64,000 bases of DNA from Clostridia bacterium (GTDB taxonomy: Bacteria > Bacillota > Clostridia > Oscillospirales > Acutalibacteraceae), in contig JAFSPP010000006.1 in NCBI GenBank assembly GCA_017451425.1, positions 1 through 64,000 of the forward strand, given 5' to 3'. Under the pieces are notes generated by a model. That model made no database searches and was not told the DNA's origin. It saw nothing but the letters and a program-made list of their open reading frames with translations. Below are positions 51,253 to 61,381 of the stretch, piece by piece (position 1 is the stretch's first letter; each line of letters starts with the position of its first letter). The position numbers and the translations under genes are program-made.

Positions 51253-52542
51253 ATGAAAAGACTTATCGCAATTTGTTTAGCCCTCGTTCTTGTATTCAGC
51301 CTTGCGGCTTGTACAAAGGGCGGCGGCGGAACAGACGCAAAGAAGGGTTCGGTATACTTCCTTAACTTTAAACCTGAGGCTGATGAGGCATGGCAGGCTA
51401 TCGCCAAGTCCTACACCGAGCAGACAGGCGTACAGGTTAAAATAGTTACGGCTGCATCGGGCGAGTATGACAAGACTCTCGCAGCTGAACTTGATAAGGA
51501 CGCCGCTCCCACAATGTTCCAGGTCGGTAATGTAGGCGCTGTTGAGACATACGGTGACTACTGCTACGACCTCAAGGGTTCAAAGTTTGAAGGCGAGCTT
51601 ACAACAGATGCTTATAACCTTTATGACGCAGACGGAAAACTTTGCTCAATCGGTTATTGCTACGAGTGCTACGGCATTATCGTAAACAAGGCTCTCCTCG
51701 ATACTGCCGGCTACAAAGTAGAGGACATTAAAGACTTCGCTTCTCTTAAGAAGGTAGCTGACGACATCCACGCACGTGCTGCTGAACTCGGTTTCGATGC
51801 ATTCACAAGCGCAGGCCTTGACAGTTCTTCATCATGGAGATTCTCCGGTCACCTTGCCAACATGCCTCTTTACTACGAGTTCGAGAAGGACGGAGTAAAG
51901 GCTCAGCCCGCTGAAATCAAGGGCACATACCTTGATCTCTACAAGAACATCTGGGATCTCTACATCACTGACTCAGCTACAACAGGCGCTGCCGTTGTTA
52001 CAGCTACAGGTGACGAGTCCGAAGCAGAGTTCTATAACGGCAAAGCCGCTTTCTATCAGAACGGTTCCTGGGAATTCGCAAGCCTTACCGAGAAAGGCAT
52101 GAAGGCTGAAGACCTCGCCATGATTCCGATTTACTGCGGAGCTGAAGGCGAAGAGAAGGCCGGCCTCTGCTGCGGAACAGAGAACTGCTGGGCAGTCAAT
52201 GCCACAGCTTCCAAGGCTGACATAGAAGCTACTCTTGACTTCATGTACTGGATGGTAACATCTGAAGAAGGCACAAAGATGATGGCTGAACAGTTCGGCC
52301 CCTGCCCGTTCAAGAAGGCTGCCACACCTGAAAACGTATTCTTTGCTCAGGCAAATGAATACACAGCTGCCGGCAACTATGTTGTAACATGGGCATTTAA
52401 CTGGACCCCTGCAGTTGATGACTGGCGCGCCGGCGTCGTTGACGCTCTCGCTCAGTACACCGCAAAGGGCGGTTCATGGGATAAGGTAAAGGAAGCATTT
52501 GTTGACGGTTGGGCAACACTCTATGCTAAAGACCACGCTTAA
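51253..52542 (+). CDS. Carbohydrate ABC transporter, substrate-binding lipoprotein
   Basis: 429 aa from ATG 51253, which has AAGGAGG 7 nt upstream. Signal ends SLAAC; a glycine run follows. SBP_bac_1 fold with VYFLNFKPEADEAWQAIAKS, GNVGAVETYGDY and WMVTSEEGTKMMAEQFGP. With the permeases, MalQ and MalK-like ATPase, an alpha-glucan/maltodextrin ligand is likely. A hairpin after the gene would keep the SBP more abundant than the permease. Confidence 0.93.
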   Translation: MKRLIAICLALVLVFSLAACTKGGGGTDAKKGSVYFLNFKPEADEAWQAIAKSYTEQTGVQVKIVTAASGEYDKTLAAELDKDAAPTMFQVGNVGAVETYGDYCYDLKGSKFEGELTTDAYNLYDADGKLCSIGYCYECYGIIVNKALLDTAGYKVEDIKDFASLKKVADDIHARAAELGFDAFTSAGLDSSSSWRFSGHLANMPLYYEFEKDGVKAQPAEIKGTYLDLYKNIWDLYITDSATTGAAVVTATGDESEAEFYNGKAAFYQNGSWEFASLTEKGMKAEDLAMIPIYCGAEGEEKAGLCCGTENCWAVNATASKADIEATLDFMYWMVTSEEGTKMMAEQFGPCPFKKAATPENVFFAQANEYTAAGNYVVTWAFNWTPAVDDWRAGVVDALAQYTAKGGSWDKVKEAFVDGWATLYAKDHA

Positions 52543-52567
52543 TCCCTGAGTAATCTTTAAGCTTTCG

Positions 52568-52600
52568 GGGCGGGCGTATTTCGCGCCCGCCCTTATCTTT
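52568..52600 (+). terminator. Attenuating hairpin between the SBP and permease genes
   Basis: GGGCGGGCG (52568-52576) pairs with CGCCCGCCC (52584-52592). The T run is interrupted, TTATCTTTG, so partial read-through is expected. Confidence 0.7.
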
Positions 52601-52613
52601 GTAAAAGGGTGGA

Positions 52614-53510
52614 ATGCATTTGACGGCTTTAAATTCAAAACTTATCAGGCGTCCTATCCAGCGTTACGTCTGGTTGTTCCTGCTTCCGACATTCGCTGCT
52701 TTCTGTATAGGATTCCTTTATCCTTTCTTCAAAGGATTCTACCTGTCTTTCTGTAAATTCAGAATCACTAAAGACGCGACTTTCACGGGCTTTGAAAACT
52801 ACAAGTCGATTTTCCATGATACGAGTTTTCTCCACGCCTTCTGGTACACCGCTCTTTTCGCGGCAGTATCACTCATTTTCATAAATGTCTTTGCATTTAT
52901 AATCGCGTATTTTCTGACCCAGGGTATAAAAGGTGCAAACCTTTTCCGTACGGTATTTTTCATGCCGAACCTCATCGGCGGTATCGTACTCGGATATATT
53001 TGGTCAATGATATTTGACGGTATTCTGATAAGATACAACACTGCCGTTACACTTGAGACAAAGTACGGTTTCTGGGGTCTCATAATTCTCATCTGCTGGC
53101 AGCAGATAGGATATATGATGATTATCTACATCGCCGGTCTTCAGGCTATCCCCGAGGATATGATGGAGGCTGCTGAGATAGACGGAGCTTCAAAGTGGCA
53201 GAAACTCTGGAAGATCACCATTCCCAACATGATGCCTTCCTTCACAATCTGCACATTCCTGTCACTGACGAACGGATTCAAGCTCTATGACCAGAACCTT
53301 GCTCTGACAAACGGCCGTCCCTACATACAGGAGGGCGGTACGGTCATCAAGACCACGCAGATGCTTGCGCTCAACATAGTGGACTCGTTCTACTCAAGCC
53401 TCACAAACAGAGGCCCGGGCCAGGCTAAGGCAGTTGTATTCTTTATTCTTGTTGCGGGCATAAGCATAGCTCAGCTTACCTTTACCCGCAGGAAGGAGGT
53501 ACAGCAATAA
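52614..53510 (+). CDS. Carbohydrate ABC transporter permease (MalF/UgpA-like)
   Basis: 298 aa with six helices and the EAA loop EAAEIDGASKWQKLWKITIPN (around 185-205). Start could be ATG 52614 or TTG 52620; the AGGGTGG at 52605-52611 fits the latter better, so this is unsettled. Its stop overlaps the next start by 1 nt. Forms the channel with the MalG-like subunit. Confidence 0.92.
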   Translation: MHLTALNSKLIRRPIQRYVWLFLLPTFAAFCIGFLYPFFKGFYLSFCKFRITKDATFTGFENYKSIFHDTSFLHAFWYTALFAAVSLIFINVFAFIIAYFLTQGIKGANLFRTVFFMPNLIGGIVLGYIWSMIFDGILIRYNTAVTLETKYGFWGLIILICWQQIGYMMIIYIAGLQAIPEDMMEAAEIDGASKWQKLWKITIPNMMPSFTICTFLSLTNGFKLYDQNLALTNGRPYIQEGGTVIKTTQMLALNIVDSFYSSLTNRGPGQAKAVVFFILVAGISIAQLTFTRRKEVQQ

Positions 53511-54352
53511 TGAAACGAGAAGTACAGAGAAAGCGCATGCTGAGTGTTGCTTTCGCGCTCATTTCGATATTCTACCTCTTTCCCGTTTTCGTTGTTCTGA
53601 TGAACTCATTCAAGTCGAACGGCTCAATCAACACGGAGACGTTTGCTTTCCCGAATGAGAGTTCCTTCATGGGTCTTCAGAACTATATTAAGGGCATGAC
53701 CTTCGGCAACTATCCGTTCTTTAAGTCCGTATTCTTCAGTTTCTTCATAACTGTTGTTTCATCGGCACTTATCCTGCTCTGCTGCTCAATGGCCGCATGG
53801 TATATCGCGAGGGTCGGAGATAAGGCGTGCAATACGGTTTATTACCTCTGCGTTTTCTCCATGGTAGTGCCTTTCCAGATGGTCATGTTTACATTGTCCC
53901 GTACGGCTGACAAGCTCGCGCTTGATACGCCGTGGACGATTCCCGTTGTTTATCTGGGATTCGGAGCGGGCCTCGCGATTTTCATGTTTGTCGGATTCGT
54001 AAAATCGATTCCCCTGGAAATTGAGGAGGCCGCTGCGATAGACGGTTGCGGACCTATCCGTACATTCTTTATGGTGGTTCTTCCGATGCTCAAGCCTACG
54101 CTTATCTCAGTCGGCGTACTTGAGATAATGTGGGTATGGAACGACTACCTTCTTCCTTACCTCGTGCTCGACAGGAATCAGTATATGACAATACCGATTC
54201 ACATCCAGTACCTGAAGGGAAGCTACGGAACGGTGGATATGGGTGCCACAATGGCCCTCATTCTGCTCTCGATTGTTCCTGTAATAATATTCTACTTAAT
54301 CTGCCAGAAGCACATTATCAAGGGTGTCGCGGCAGGTGCAGTAAAGGGTTAA
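53510..54352 (+). CDS. Carbohydrate ABC transporter permease (MalG-like)
   Basis: 280 aa, six helices, EAA loop EAAAIDGCGPIRTFFMVVLP. It starts in the stop of the first permease (taATGa) with AGGAGG upstream, and ends 4 nt before malQ. The MalF/MalG pair and malQ in one operon support maltodextrin uptake. Confidence 0.93.
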   Translation: MKREVQRKRMLSVAFALISIFYLFPVFVVLMNSFKSNGSINTETFAFPNESSFMGLQNYIKGMTFGNYPFFKSVFFSFFITVVSSALILLCCSMAAWYIARVGDKACNTVYYLCVFSMVVPFQMVMFTLSRTADKLALDTPWTIPVVYLGFGAGLAIFMFVGFVKSIPLEIEEAAAIDGCGPIRTFFMVVLPMLKPTLISVGVLEIMWVWNDYLLPYLVLDRNQYMTIPIHIQYLKGSYGTVDMGATMALILLSIVPVIIFYLICQKHIIKGVAAGAVKG

Positions 54353-54356
54353 TGGT

Positions 54357-55874
54357 ATGATTAAAAGAAGCAGCGGTATTCTGATGCCGGTGTCCTCACT
54401 GCCGTCGCCGTACGGAATAGGTACACTGGGTAAAGCCGCTTACGATTTTGTTGATTTTCTCAGCGATGCAAACCAGTCCTGGTGGCAGATGCTGCCGCTC
54501 GGCCCGACAAGTTACGGCGACTCACCCTACCAGAGTTTCTCCACCTTTGCCGGAAATCCGTACTTTGTCGATCTCGATATGCTTGTTGAGGACGGTCTTC
54601 TTCAGAAGAGCGACCTTAAAGGCATGGATTTCGGCACTGAAGAGACCAAGGTTGACTACGCAAAAATCTACAGAAGCAGATTTGACGTACTCAGAAAAGC
54701 GGTCGCGAATTCTACCGGCAGAGACGAAGAGGGCTTTAAGAAATTCTCGGAAGAGAACGCCTGCTGGCTGCACGACTATGCACTCTACATGGCCGTAAAG
54801 TGCAAAAACGACATGAAGTCGTGGCTCGAATGGGATGATGAGGACATACGTCTTCACAGGCCGGAAGCGGTCGCCCGCTATGGCGAAGAACTGAAGGACG
54901 ATGTATTCTTCTACGAATATGTTCAGTACCTCTTCTTTAAACAGTGGGACGCGCTGAGGGCCTATGCCAAGGAGACCGGTATCGGCATAATAGGCGACAT
55001 ACCCATTTACGTCGCCCTCGATTCCGCAGATGTCTGGGCAGATCCGAAGCAGTTTCAGCTCGATGAGAAGAACTGTCCTAAAGAGGTGTCAGGCGTGCCA
55101 CCGGACTATTTCTCGAAGGACGGACAGCTCTGGGGCAACCCCCTCTATGACTGGGACTTCATGAAGTCGGACGGATACGGCTGGTGGATACGCCGCATAG
55201 AGGGCGCGCAGCGCCTCTATGACGTAATCCGTATTGACCATTTCAGAGGCTTTGAAGCCTACTGGGCAGTGCCCTTTGACGCTGAGACGGCCAAGGACGG
55301 CCGTTGGGTCAAAGGCCCCGGAATGGACCTCGTAGGCACTCTGAAGAACTGGTTCTGGAACATTCAGTTCATCGCGGAGGATCTGGGCTTCCTGACTGAC
55401 GAGGTCAGGGATCTCCTGAGAGAATCAACATTCCCCGGAATGAAGATTCTTCAGTTCGCGTTTGATTCACGTGAACCTTCAAACTATCTTCCTCACACAT
55501 ATGATGAGAACTGTGTATGTTACATCGGTACACATGACAACACAACAATCATGGCGTGGAAGGATGAGACGAAGAAGGCGGATCTGAAATTCGCGCAGCA
55601 GTACCTCGGACTAAATAAGGAAGAGGGCCTCGCGTGGGGAATGATACGCGGCGGCATGAGTTCAGTTGCTTCACTCTTCATAACCCAGATGCAGGACTAT
55701 CTGGAACTCGGCGCCGAGGCCCGTATGAACACACCGGGCACGGTCGGCGGAAACTGGCAATGGCGCATGACAAGTAAGCAGATTACAAAAAAGCTGACTG
55801 AAAGAATCGCTGAGACCACAAGAATCTACGGAAGGAGTAACGATAAATGGCTGAAGTCATTTTACGAGACATAA
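54357..55874 (+). CDS. malQ: 4-alpha-glucanotransferase
   Basis: 505 aa glycoside hydrolase family 77 enzyme that disproportionates maltodextrins. Motifs [33 protein letters not shown], nucleophile/acid regions IRIDHFRGF and [16 protein letters not shown], and HDNTTIMAW are present. It is followed by the ATPase gene, which overlaps by 28 nt. It processes imported oligosaccharides to glucose and longer glucans. Confidence 0.95.
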   Translation: MIKRSSGILMPVSSLPSPYGIGTLGKAAYDFVDFLSDANQSWWQMLPLGPTSYGDSPYQSFSTFAGNPYFVDLDMLVEDGLLQKSDLKGMDFGTEETKVDYAKIYRSRFDVLRKAVANSTGRDEEGFKKFSEENACWLHDYALYMAVKCKNDMKSWLEWDDEDIRLHRPEAVARYGEELKDDVFFYEYVQYLFFKQWDALRAYAKETGIGIIGDIPIYVALDSADVWADPKQFQLDEKNCPKEVSGVPPDYFSKDGQLWGNPLYDWDFMKSDGYGWWIRRIEGAQRLYDVIRIDHFRGFEAYWAVPFDAETAKDGRWVKGPGMDLVGTLKNWFWNIQFIAEDLGFLTDEVRDLLRESTFPGMKILQFAFDSREPSNYLPHTYDENCVCYIGTHDNTTIMAWKDETKKADLKFAQQYLGLNKEEGLAWGMIRGGMSSVASLFITQMQDYLELGAEARMNTPGTVGGNWQWRMTSKQITKKLTERIAETTRIYGRSNDKWLKSFYET

Positions 55875-57031
55875 AGAAGGTTTACCCTCACTCCGAAACA
55901 AAGAGAACCGGACTTTTCAAAAAGAAGAAGGTAACGGAACAGCACAGGGTAAGTCATCTGAAGATAACCGAAGAGGGTGTAGTTGCCGTTGACAATTTCA
56001 ACCTCGAAATAAAAGATCAGGAATTCATTGTACTCGTCGGCCCGTCAGGATGCGGTAAGTCTACGACTCTCCGCATGATAGCGGGTCTTGAGGACATAAG
56101 CGGCGGTGAGCTCATCATAGACGGCAATGTCATGAATGACGTACCGCCGAAAGAGCGTGACATAGCCATGGTTTTCCAGAACTATGCCCTTTATCCGCAT
56201 ATGACTGTCCGTGAAAACATGGCCTTCTCCCTGAAAATCAAAGGTCTTCCGAAGGAAGAGATAGAAAAGAAGGTTGAGGAGGCTGCCGAGATACTCGATA
56301 TCACACAGTATCTTGACAGAAAGCCTAAGGCCCTCTCGGGCGGCCAGCGCCAGCGTGTCGCCATCGGCCGCGCCATTGTGCGTAATCCCAAGGTTTTCCT
56401 CATGGATGAGCCGCTCTCAAACCTTGATGCGAAACTTCGTAACCAGATGCGCGCAGAGATAATTAAACTCCGTTCGCGTATCAATACAACCTTCATTTAC
56501 GTAACCCACGACCAGACCGAGGCTATGACGCTCGGTGACCGGATAGTTATCATGAAGGACGGAGAAGTCCAGCAGATAGGTACTCCGCAGGAAGTTTTCG
56601 ATCATCCTGCAAACCTCTTTGTTGCCGGATTTATAGGTATGCCGCAGATGAATATGTTCGATGCGGAGCTTGTCAGGGACGGTGATAAGTATTGTGTAAA
56701 GCTCAATGACTTTACAGCAGAGCTCTCCAAGGAGAAAACAGAGCGCCTGCTTGCCAAGGACGTTCAGTCTCAGCCGGTGACATTGGGTGTTCGCCCGGAG
56801 CATGTTGAACTCGCGAAGAAGGGTGTGGACGCCACTGTCGACGTATCCGAGATGATGGGCTCTGAGGTACACCTTCACGTAAATGTTGAGGGTAAGGACG
56901 CCATAATCATCGTACCCACACTTGATCTCGAAAGTTCAGATTTCAAGATGGGCGATAAAGTGACCTTTAATTTCGGAGGCAATGTAGCCCACATCTTCTC
57001 CAAGGAAGACGAGAAGAACTTGGAGTGGTAA
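55847..57031 (+). CDS. MalK/MsmX-type ABC transporter ATP-binding protein
   Basis: 394 aa. Walker [10 protein letters not shown], signature LSGGQRQRV, Walker [12 protein letters not shown]; the TOBE-like C-terminal domain (about 265-385) is present. An insertion near the N-terminus (about residues 12-40, [15 protein letters not shown]) is longer than in MalK. It powers the permeases and may serve other sugar importers. The ATG lies in the end of malQ. Confidence 0.94.
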   Translation: MAEVILRDIKKVYPHSETKRTGLFKKKKVTEQHRVSHLKITEEGVVAVDNFNLEIKDQEFIVLVGPSGCGKSTTLRMIAGLEDISGGELIIDGNVMNDVPPKERDIAMVFQNYALYPHMTVRENMAFSLKIKGLPKEEIEKKVEEAAEILDITQYLDRKPKALSGGQRQRVAIGRAIVRNPKVFLMDEPLSNLDAKLRNQMRAEIIKLRSRINTTFIYVTHDQTEAMTLGDRIVIMKDGEVQQIGTPQEVFDHPANLFVAGFIGMPQMNMFDAELVRDGDKYCVKLNDFTAELSKEKTERLLAKDVQSQPVTLGVRPEHVELAKKGVDATVDVSEMMGSEVHLHVNVEGKDAIIIVPTLDLESSDFKMGDKVTFNFGGNVAHIFSKEDEKNLEW

Positions 57032-57075
57032 ACCGCGCAGGTACAGGGAAAACAGTCCGATAAAGCAATGAAATG

Positions 57076-57123
57076 ACTTTCGGGGAGCATGGGTTTTTAC
57101 CTGCGCTTCCCGAAAGTTTTAAA
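57076..57123 (+). terminator. Terminator of the maltodextrin operon
   Basis: ACTTTCGGGGAGC (57076-57088) pairs with GCTTCCCGAAAGT (57105-57117), with one G-U pair, then TTTT. Confidence 0.82.
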
Positions 57124-57137
57124 TTAAATATTGAATT

Positions 57138-57166
57138 TTGCACAATTTTATTGTTTAATATCTAAT
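57138..57166 (+). promoter_or_regulatory. Possible promoter of the radical SAM gene
   Basis: TTGCAC (57138-57143), 17-nt spacer and TCTAAT (57161-57166), a one-base deviation from the -10 consensus, 31 nt before the ATG. Confidence 0.5.
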
Positions 57167-57196
57167 GTAAAATGCAAATAGAAAGAGGACTGTCCC

Positions 57197-58309
57197 ATGA
57201 ACACAGCAGGTGAATTCGCAGACATCCAGGATTACATCACCAAAGGTGTCGAAAGAATAGTCGGTGATGCCGTAAAGGCCACCCTTAAAAATCCGCGCGA
57301 GAGCGCATTCATTCTCAAGTTTGCCGAGGCCAGCAGAGCTGCGTCGAAAAAGAGAAGAGCGGCAGAGGATGCCGGCGAGCATATTCCGTCCTTCCTCATT
57401 GCCAGTATCACAAGTCAGTGCAATCTCCATTGTGCAGGCTGTTACTCACGCTGCAACAACGCAACAGTTGACACGGAACCCGTAAGCCAGCTTACGGCAG
57501 AGGAGTGGGGAAGAATCTTTGACGAGGCCGAAGACCTCGGTATAAGCTTCATCCTTCTCGCAGGCGGCGAGCCCATGCTCCGTCGTGACGTAATTGAAGA
57601 GGCCGGCAAGAGGCCGAATCTCATGTTCCCGATTTTCACGAACGGAACATATATGGGCGAGCGCTACTACGACCTTCTCGACAAGTGCCGCAACATTGTC
57701 CCGATTATGAGTATTGAGGGCGAAAAAGAGACTACAGACGAAAGACGCGGTGAGGGCGTATATGACAAGCTCATCAGCAATATGGATGAACTTCAGAAGC
57801 GCGGTCTCATGTACGGTGCTTCCGTCACGGTCACAACAGAGAATATCAAAGAAGTCACATCTGACGAGTTTTTGAACAAACTCTCAGACAGAGGCTGCAA
57901 GATTGTAATCTATATTGAGTATGTTCCCGTCACGGAAGAGGCAACACACCTCGCCCCCGGAGATGAGGAGCGCGAGTATCTCGCAAGTGAAATTGACAGA
58001 ATCCGCAGAGAGGGTAACGACATGGTATTCGTTTCTTTCCCCGGTGACGAGAAGAAGTCCGGCGGCTGCATTGCCGCAGGCAGAGGTTTCTTCCACATCA
58101 ACTCACACGGCGGTGCAGAGCCCTGTCCGTTCTCACCTTACTCAGACGTAAACATCAAGAACACGACGCTGAAAGAGGCTCTCAACTCACCTCTCTTCAT
58201 GGCTCTTCGAAGTGGCGATATACTTCTCGATGACCACGAGGGCGGCTGTGTCCTCTATGAAAAGAGAGAACTCGTTGAGGAACTCATCGCTCAGTATCAG
58301 CACGCATAA
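57197..58309 (+). CDS. Radical SAM protein with SPASM-like C-terminus
   Basis: 370 aa. The cluster motif is CNLHCAGC at about residue 77, followed by AGGEPML, and VTTEN. The C-terminal part has further Cys residues (GGCIAAGRGFFHINSHG, EPCPFSPYSD, GGCVLYEK) that may hold an auxiliary cluster. Substrate unknown; no small peptide substrate gene is adjacent, so a RiPP role is not supported. It is monocistronic between terminators. Confidence 0.9.
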   Translation: MNTAGEFADIQDYITKGVERIVGDAVKATLKNPRESAFILKFAEASRAASKKRRAAEDAGEHIPSFLIASITSQCNLHCAGCYSRCNNATVDTEPVSQLTAEEWGRIFDEAEDLGISFILLAGGEPMLRRDVIEEAGKRPNLMFPIFTNGTYMGERYYDLLDKCRNIVPIMSIEGEKETTDERRGEGVYDKLISNMDELQKRGLMYGASVTVTTENIKEVTSDEFLNKLSDRGCKIVIYIEYVPVTEEATHLAPGDEEREYLASEIDRIRREGNDMVFVSFPGDEKKSGGCIAAGRGFFHINSHGGAEPCPFSPYSDVNIKNTTLKEALNSPLFMALRSGDILLDDHEGGCVLYEKRELVEELIAQYQHA

Positions 58310-58318
58310 GATAAAAAC

Positions 58319-58351
58319 AAAAAGCAGGCTTGGAATCAAGCCTGCTTTTTT
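58319..58351. terminator. Bidirectional terminator, partly coding on the minus strand
   Basis: AAAAAGCAGGCTTG (58319-58332) and CAAGCCTGCTTTTT (58337-58350) with a GAAT loop. It ends the radical SAM gene and also the minus-strand operon, whose last stop codon lies at 58336-58338 in the loop and stem. Confidence 0.88.
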
Positions 58352-59025
58352 ATTGTCAGTTTTAAGACTTCGGTTTCATTGTTTATCCGGGGAATCGGTC
58401 CGCCTGTATTGGCGAGGCCCGTAGTGACGAGGAGGCGGTTGTCGTAGAAGCCTTTTGTGTATTTCGGGAATATGCCCTGTCCGGGTGAGAACAGCCCGCG
58501 GTCCTTTATTCTTATCTGGCCTCCGTGCGCGTGACCTGCGATTATGAGATCGATTTCCGGATGAATGTCCTTTAGGTATTTGCCGTAGTGCTCGGGGCAG
58601 TGGTCAAGCAGTATCGAGAACTGATCGTTGTCTTCAAAATCGCGCAGCCAGTCGATTTCGGTACGCGGCGTCCTGCCGCCTATGATTATGTCCCCGTTGA
58701 AGAGTGACCAGGAATTGTCAAGAAGAGTGACACCTGTATCTGTTATTTCTTTTGCGGAGAGTACCGGATATGAAATCTCGTGGTTTCCGTATGAGAAGAA
58801 GGTCGGAGCGATTTTAACGCATTTCTCAAGGAAGGAGAGGGCTTTGTCGTGCCACTTCCTGTGGCGGTCGACAATGTCCCCGACGACAAATATCGCGTCG
58901 GGTTTTATTTCTCCGGTAAGTTTCAGGGCTTCTTCGTACGGCCTGTTGTGCAGGTCGGACATGACGGCGAAGACATAGTCCTTCTTAACTTCCTTTGTCT
59001 CGAATGTGTACTCAGTTATTTTCAT
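58336..59025 (-). CDS. Calcineurin-like metallophosphoesterase
   Basis: 229 aa. Metal-binding motifs MSDLHNRPY, FVVGDIVDRHRKWHDKAL, SYGNHEISYP and IAGHAHGGQIR make a complete dinuclear site. Substrate unknown. The last coding residues KKQA end within a terminator hairpin. It overlaps hflX by 14 nt, so it is the last gene of the chrA-hflX operon. There is no signal peptide, so it is cytosolic. Confidence 0.92.
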   Translation of the reverse strand: MKITEYTFETKEVKKDYVFAVMSDLHNRPYEEALKLTGEIKPDAIFVVGDIVDRHRKWHDKALSFLEKCVKIAPTFFSYGNHEISYPVLSAKEITDTGVTLLDNSWSLFNGDIIIGGRTPRTEIDWLRDFEDNDQFSILLDHCPEHYGKYLKDIHPEIDLIIAGHAHGGQIRIKDRGLFSPGQGIFPKYTKGFYDNRLLVTTGLANTGGPIPRINNETEVLKLTIKKQA

Positions 59026-60268
59026 GGATGAACTCCCTAAGTCTGTTCACGTATTTTATGCTGCATTCAGCGTCTATCAGGAGACCCTGATCTTCGTACC
59101 GTTCGTTAAACACTTTGCCGTCCTCCCTTACCATGGTTGCCTCTTTCAGGGCATTGTAGGGGAAGAGGTAGGTGTGGCGCTCCCTGTCCTTCGGCAGGGC
59201 ATCCTCAATTGCCCGGAGCAGTTTTTCAATACCATTGCCGCGCAGGGCGGAGATGTAAACCGTGTTGCCTATGGTGGGCACGTCATTTAAGTTGTAGATG
59301 AGGTCACACTTGTTCATGACGTTTACAGTGGGCCTGTCGCCGGCGCCGAGCTCGAGGAGCAGGTCGCGCGTCACGGTCAGGTGCTCGGCGGAGCACGGGT
59401 CTGACGCGTCGCAGACATTTAAGATAACATCGGCGGAGGCGGTCTCTTCAAGCGTGGACTTGAAGGCTTCAACCAGATTGTGCGGAAGCCTGCGGACCAG
59501 ACCGACTGTGTCTATGAGCATTACCTCCCTGCCTGAGGGGAGAGTCAGCGCCTGACTCTTCGGGTCGAGTGTCGCAAAGAGTTTGTTCTCGGCGAGGACA
59601 CCCGCCTGGGTCAGGTGGTTCATCAGTGTGGACTTGCCCGCGTTTGTGTAACCTACGATTACGACGGTCTGAACGCCGTCCTTTTTTCTTCTTGTGCGCT
59701 GATAATTTCTGCGCCTTTCGACATCCTTAAGTTCGCGTTTTATGGCGTCTATTCTGCGGTGGATATGCCGGCGGTCCGATTCGAGTTTGGACTCACCGGG
59801 GCCGCGCGTGCCTATACCGCCGCCGAGCCTTGAGAGTTCGGCGCCCTGTCCGCCGAGGCGCGGCAGCATGTACTGAAGCTGGGCGAGCTCCACCTGGAGC
59901 TTGCCTTCCTTTGACTTCGCATGCTGCGCGAAGATATCGAGTATGAGAGTAGTACGGTCGATTACCTTGAACCTGGTGTACTTCTCTATGTTTCTCTGCT
60001 GTGAGGGGGAGAGCTCGTCATCAAAGATCAGGACGTCTATGTTCTCGTATTGGTAGAAGTCCTTGATTTCATCGAGTTTTCCCGGACCTAAAAAGAGGGC
60101 GGCGTCGGGAGCGGGCCGCGCCTGTATGACAGTCGCGACGACCTCCGCGCCCGCTGTCTTGGCGAGCTCGCGAAGCTCCTCTATGGACACCTCGGCGTCA
60201 AATTCGCCGGTGTCCACGGAGCACAGGATCGCCCGCTCGGGCTTTAAGTTTTCTTCGTTTTCGTACAT
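59012..60268 (-). CDS. hflX: Ribosome-associated GTPase HflX
   Basis: 418 aa. The N-terminal nucleotide-like domain (1-180) ends GTRGPGESKLESDRRHI; the GTPase has GYTNAGKST, DTVGLVRRLP and NKCDL. HflX splits stalled 70S ribosomes under stress. AAGGA precedes the ATG. It is 9 nt downstream of the second chrA gene, and the metallophosphoesterase overlaps its end. Confidence 0.95.
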   Translation of the reverse strand: MYENEENLKPERAILCSVDTGEFDAEVSIEELRELAKTAGAEVVATVIQARPAPDAALFLGPGKLDEIKDFYQYENIDVLIFDDELSPSQQRNIEKYTRFKVIDRTTLILDIFAQHAKSKEGKLQVELAQLQYMLPRLGGQGAELSRLGGGIGTRGPGESKLESDRRHIHRRIDAIKRELKDVERRRNYQRTRRKKDGVQTVVIVGYTNAGKSTLMNHLTQAGVLAENKLFATLDPKSQALTLPSGREVMLIDTVGLVRRLPHNLVEAFKSTLEETASADVILNVCDASDPCSAEHLTVTRDLLLELGAGDRPTVNVMNKCDLIYNLNDVPTIGNTVYISALRGNGIEKLLRAIEDALPKDRERHTYLFPYNALKEATMVREDGKVFNERYEDQGLLIDAECSIKYVNRLREFIHENN

Positions 60269-60277
60269 ACTTTGTCC

Positions 60278-60826
60278 TTAAAGAGGTATTACGATGCCGA
60301 TTACGGCAGCGAGGATAATAAAGAATATCGGGTGGATTTTTTTAATCTTCGGAAGCTGCAGCAGTATGAAGAATACCGCAAAGAGCAGCAGGCAGTGCCA
60401 ATTGAAACCCGTCTCCGGGAAGACAGCGCTCATAAAGACCGTGAAGCAGGCGGAGAGGATGAGACCGAGGCCTGCGGGACGCAGAGCGGCAAATGCCTTC
60501 TGAACCCTGTCGTTCTCCTTGTACTTCTGCCAGAAATTATAGATTATTAGAATACACAGAAATGACGGCAGAATAAGAGACAGGGTTGTGATAATGCCTC
60601 CGAAAACACCCAGTGATTTTACGCCGGCATAGGTCGCGACGTTTACGCCTATGGGGCCCGGAGTGGACTCCGCGACGGCCACCATGGTGGTGAGGTCGTC
60701 GACAGTGAACCAGTCGGGATGAACTTCGGCTATCTTGTGAAGGAAGGGCAGTGTCGCGAGACCTCCGCCCACGGCGAAGAGACCGGTCCTGAAGAAGTTT
60801 AAGCACATAAGGAGAATCTTATTCAT
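60278..60826 (-). CDS. chrA: Chromate transporter, second half-size ChrA
   Basis: 182 aa, about six helices. CHR-family motif FRTGLFAVGGGLATLPFL, followed by ESTPGPIGVNVATYAG, matches the canonical CHR domain. Half-size ChrA proteins form pairs; the other half is the next gene upstream, overlapping by 8 nt. Exports chromate or a related oxyanion; physiological substrate here is not shown. Confidence 0.92.
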   Translation of the reverse strand: MNKILLMCLNFFRTGLFAVGGGLATLPFLHKIAEVHPDWFTVDDLTTMVAVAESTPGPIGVNVATYAGVKSLGVFGGIITTLSLILPSFLCILIIYNFWQKYKENDRVQKAFAALRPAGLGLILSACFTVFMSAVFPETGFNWHCLLLFAVFFILLQLPKIKKIHPIFFIILAAVIGIVIPL

Positions 60827-61379
60827 CGGTGCTTACCCCCTTTTCCTTCGGTCTTGCATCGAAGAGGAAGAGTCCCAGTATGCCGGCAACAACGATGACG
60901 GCAACGGGGGATGAGCCGAGGAATGCGACGGTTACAAAACCGGCAATCAGTATGCCTATCTGTATGGGGCTTTTTACGGCCTTTACTACAAGCCTGTATG
61001 TGGATGTCAGGATGAGGGCCGCGACGGCACAGCGCACGCCGACAAGCGCCCTTATGACATAGGGGTTTTCAGCATAGTTTTTAAAAAGAGTCGCAATCAG
61101 AGTGATGATTATAAGGCTCGGTGCGACAACACCCAGGGTCGCAAATGCGGCACCGAGTATGCCTTTTTCCTTTCTTCCTATGAATGTGGCCGTGTTGACC
61201 GCAATGACACCCGGAGTACACTGGCTCATGGTATAGATGTCGAGCATCTCTTCCTTTGTGACCCAGTGATTGTTGTCTACTGCTTCCTTCTCCATGAGGG
61301 GCAGCATGGCATAGCCGCCGCCTATGGTAAAGAGGCCTATCCGGAAGAAGGAAAAGAAGAGTTTAAAGAGAGTTTTCAT
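60819..61379 (-). CDS. chrA: Chromate transporter, first half-size ChrA
   Basis: 186 aa with six helices. Motifs FRIGLFTIGGGYAMLPLM and QCTPGVIAVNTATFIG parallel the second half. It follows the XRE regulator by 2 nt, with GGAAGG in the regulator's last codons. The two halves are likely inverted in the membrane relative to each other. Confidence 0.92.
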   Translation of the reverse strand: MKTLFKLFFSFFRIGLFTIGGGYAMLPLMEKEAVDNNHWVTKEEMLDIYTMSQCTPGVIAVNTATFIGRKEKGILGAAFATLGVVAPSLIIITLIATLFKNYAENPYVIRALVGVRCAVAALILTSTYRLVVKAVKSPIQIGILIAGFVTVAFLGSSPVAVIVVAGILGLFLFDARPKEKGVSTDE

Positions 61380-61381
61380 AA

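Noticed and set aside
57197-58309. Radical SAM gene as part of a RiPP biosynthesis cluster
   Set aside because: No precursor peptide, transporter or peptidase is adjacent, and terminators isolate the gene on both sides.
60278-61379. Two chrA genes as one gene split by a frameshift
   Set aside because: Each has its own N-terminal motif, start and ribosome site, and half-size pairs are a known CHR type.
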